This document shows, piece by piece, positions 25,067-26,680 of a DNA stretch of 26,680 nt. Each line of letters begins with the position of its first letter. Positions within the stretch are counted from its first letter, which is position 1. A program made the translations under genes and the position numbers. Source of the stretch: Clostridiales bacterium (lineage in GTDB: Bacteria > Bacillota > Clostridia > Christensenellales > Aristaeellaceae); NCBI GenBank assembly GCA_004554085.1, contig SFNY01000030.1:1-26680 (forward strand). The letters are read 5' to 3'. Under the pieces are notes generated by a model. The model worked only from the letters and a program-made list of their open reading frames with translations. It had not been told where the DNA came from and searched no databases.

Positions 25067-26023
25067 ATGCTGCACCAACGCATTGAACTCTCCGCCGCCG
25101 GCGGATTCATGACAACCTACCTTCTGGAGCCCTCCTCGCAGATTCAGATCGGCAAAAAGCACCCGCTGATTCTGGTGTGTCCCGGCGGCGCATACCTGCG
25201 CACCTCCGACCAGGAGGCTGAGCAGGTCGCCCTGCACTTCGCATCTCTGGGCTGCCATGCCGCAGTTCTGCGCTACTCCTGCGGCGACGCCATCCTGAAC
25301 GGCGTGAAGGCTGGTGGCCTGCCCAATCCCCTCGTGGAGATCGCGCGCGCCATCGCGCTGCTGCGCGACCGGGCGGAGGAGTGGCACATTGATCCCCAGC
25401 GCATCATCGTAAACGGCTACTCCGCCGGCGGCCATCTGTGTGCGATGGCATGCACCGCTTACGCAAGGCTGGCCGATGCCATCGGCCGGAAGCCGGAGGA
25501 TGTGCGGCCCGACGCAGCTGTGCTGGGCTATCCCTGCATCGATCTGGAGATGAAGATGCCCCTCGTTCCGCTGAACGGCTTCATCATCGGCGAAATCGAT
25601 CCCGCAAACCCCCGCGCCGCAGTTCATCCGCTGTTCCTTCCTGCCTATCGTGAGGTGGACGGCCAGCCGCGCATGGACTTTCGTCAGGCGATGCTGAAGG
25701 TGTTCTTCGGGACTGCGGAGCCGTCCGCCGCGCAGTTGCACGCATACAGCCCGTACCTCGGCGTGACTGCCGCCACCCCGCCCACCTTCATCTGGGCGAC
25801 CGGCAACGACAACCTGGTTCCAGCTGTCAATTCCATCAGGTATGTGCAGGCGCTGTGGGATCACGGCGTGCCCTGCGAGTTCCACATGTTCGGCGATGGC
25901 CCCCACGGCCTCTCCCTGGCGGATGAAACCGTCGCCGACGGCCCCGAGGGCGTTAATCCCGAGGTCGCAGCATGGTTCGGACTCGCCCGCACCTGGCTGA
26001 AACACATGAAGCTGATTGATTGA
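25067..26023 (+). CDS. Alpha/beta hydrolase, probable carbohydrate esterase
   Basis: A 318-residue cytosolic alpha/beta hydrolase. The oxyanion stretch VCPGGAY, nucleophile elbow GYSAGG, a candidate acid Asp in GNDNLVP and the catalytic His in GPHGLS form a complete triad. The pattern resembles acetyl-xylan esterase-like enzymes (BD-FAE/AXE type). AGGAGG lies 7 bases before the ATG at 25067; an ATG at 25061 is too close to it. As last gene of the sugar ABC operon it probably removes acetyl or other acyl groups from the imported sugar; the exact ester is unknown. Confidence 0.88.
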   Translation: MLHQRIELSAAGGFMTTYLLEPSSQIQIGKKHPLILVCPGGAYLRTSDQEAEQVALHFASLGCHAAVLRYSCGDAILNGVKAGGLPNPLVEIARAIALLRDRAEEWHIDPQRIIVNGYSAGGHLCAMACTAYARLADAIGRKPEDVRPDAAVLGYPCIDLEMKMPLVPLNGFIIGEIDPANPRAAVHPLFLPAYREVDGQPRMDFRQAMLKVFFGTAEPSAAQLHAYSPYLGVTAATPPTFIWATGNDNLVPAVNSIRYVQALWDHGVPCEFHMFGDGPHGLSLADETVADGPEGVNPEVAAWFGLARTWLKHMKLID

Positions 26024-26070
26024 CAGCGCGACGCCATCGGACAGGGCAGCCGCTCAACCATCCCCTGGTC

Positions 26071-26120
26071 AAAAAATGCAGTTCCTGGCACTCCTGCCGC
26101 AGGGAACTGCATTTTCATTT
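26071..26120 (+). terminator. Bidirectional terminator ending the sugar ABC operon
   Basis: AAAATGCAGTTCC (26073-26085) pairs perfectly with GGAACTGCATTTT (26103-26115). T-rich runs flank both sides (TTTTCATTT on the plus strand and six T on the minus strand), so it can act in both directions. Confidence 0.85.
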
Positions 26121-26140
26121 CTGCCGATTCGGAAAGGACG

Positions 26141-26380
26141 TCTTTTACCGATAATTGAAAAGAGCATATCCGCCTCACGCTCCGAAAGCGACGAAGTTGG
26201 CTCATCGAATATAATTAGCCGGGCATTTAGCGAGATTGCACGGATGATCTCAATCATCTGCTGATTACCGATGCTCAGGTCGCTGATGCGCGCATCCGGT
26301 TCCAAATCGTTAAATGAAAACATCTTCAGAATCTTGCGCGTATCATCATATAACTTTTTTCGATCAATCGTAATTCCTCG
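26141..26380 (-). pseudogene. Internal fragment of a sugar ABC ATPase (RbsA-like)
   Basis: About 80 residues resemble the middle of the first ABC domain of an RbsA-type ATPase: IDRKKLYDDTRKILKMF, the signature-like DLSIGNQQMIEIIRAIS and Walker B LIIFDEPTSSLSEREADMLF. Walker A, the N-terminus and the whole second domain are absent, and the frame runs into the neighbouring terminator. Its codons are clearly richer in A and T than the intact transporter genes beside it, so it is not a copy of them but a remnant of another system. Function is lost. Confidence 0.8.
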
Positions 26381-26466
26381 TATTATATAAGAGTAGTACT
26401 TATAGACCACTCTCCAGCGGTGTGCTACACTGTCTGGGATGCTGTGGATTGGTTGTAATACTAATC

Positions 26467-26680
26467 TCAATTAAAAATGTCCCATATCCACTCGCGTTGA
26501 GTAATGCTCATGACGGTATGACGAGAAAGGTGGTTGATTGTCTTGCAGAGACGGTCTACCACCTTTTCCAATGTAGCAAAAACCTCATTGCGAAATCCTC
26601 TGGTTCGCAGTTCACGCCAGATCTGTTCAATAGGATTCATTTCCGGAGTGTATGGAGGTATATGCAGGATAGACATTCCT
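26467..26680 (-). mobile_element. IS630-family transposase, 3' end, cut by window edge
   Basis: The last 71 or so codons of a transposase running in from beyond the window. HIPPYTPEMNPIEQIWRELRTRGFRNEVF contains the final Glu of the DDE triad in NPIEQIW, the typical C-terminal signature of IS630-type enzymes. The frame stays open to the window end, so the gene is incomplete only because of the edge. The right inverted repeat should lie between 26380 and 26466 but I could not fix its limits. Confidence 0.85.

Overview
The window looks like chromosomal DNA of a moderately GC-rich Gram-positive (Firmicutes/Clostridia-type) bacterium. Pointers are purine-rich Shine-Dalgarno sites before most genes, TTGACA/TATAAT-type promoters with 17-base spacers, a HisZ-dependent short HisG, lipoprotein or secreted ABC binding proteins, and a RiPP precursor with a leader style familiar from gut clostridia. 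I cannot place it to genus. No tRNA, rRNA or CRISPR array was seen.

Layout. (1) 1-1900, minus strand: an enolase-superfamily sugar-acid dehydratase followed by a short-chain dehydrogenase cut by the window edge. (2) 1901-2540: a gene-poor stretch with possible gene debris. (3) 2540-8026, plus strand: a PhnD-like binding protein, a terminator, then PhnC-like ATPase, two PhnE-like permeases and a cytosolic UshA-type metallophosphatase. This reads as uptake of a phosphorus compound or nucleotide followed by hydrolysis. (4) 8040-15943, minus strand: a compact histidine operon, hisZ-G-D-C-B-H-A-F-IE, with mostly overlapping stop/start codons, a two-promoter leader region and no histidinol-phosphate phosphatase. 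(5) 15960-19986, minus strand: a RiPP-type operon with an HPr-kinase-like/PqqD fusion, a radical SAM/SPASM enzyme, a 54-residue precursor peptide at 17258-17422 and a nucleotidyltransferase-fold protein. (6) 20114-26120: a LacI-type regulator divergent from a sugar ABC transporter (binding protein, double ATPase, permease) and an alpha/beta hydrolase, with palindromic operator candidates in the shared promoter region. (7) 26141-26680, minus strand: a broken sugar-ABC ATPase fragment beside the 3' end of an IS630-type transposase that runs off the window.

The most interesting part is region 5. The precursor is very short and lies between the radical SAM gene and the nucleotidyltransferase gene. 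It has its own strong ribosome binding site, a charged leader, an Ala/Ser/Gly-rich hinge and a C-terminal core with two related Cys-Asn-(x)n-Trp-Thr modules. It is followed by a terminator-like hairpin with a UUCG loop, so precursor mRNA may be made in excess over the downstream gene. The set predicts a ribosomally made peptide carrying a radical SAM crosslink and possibly a phosphoryl or nucleotidyl group. No exporter or leader peptidase is visible nearby.
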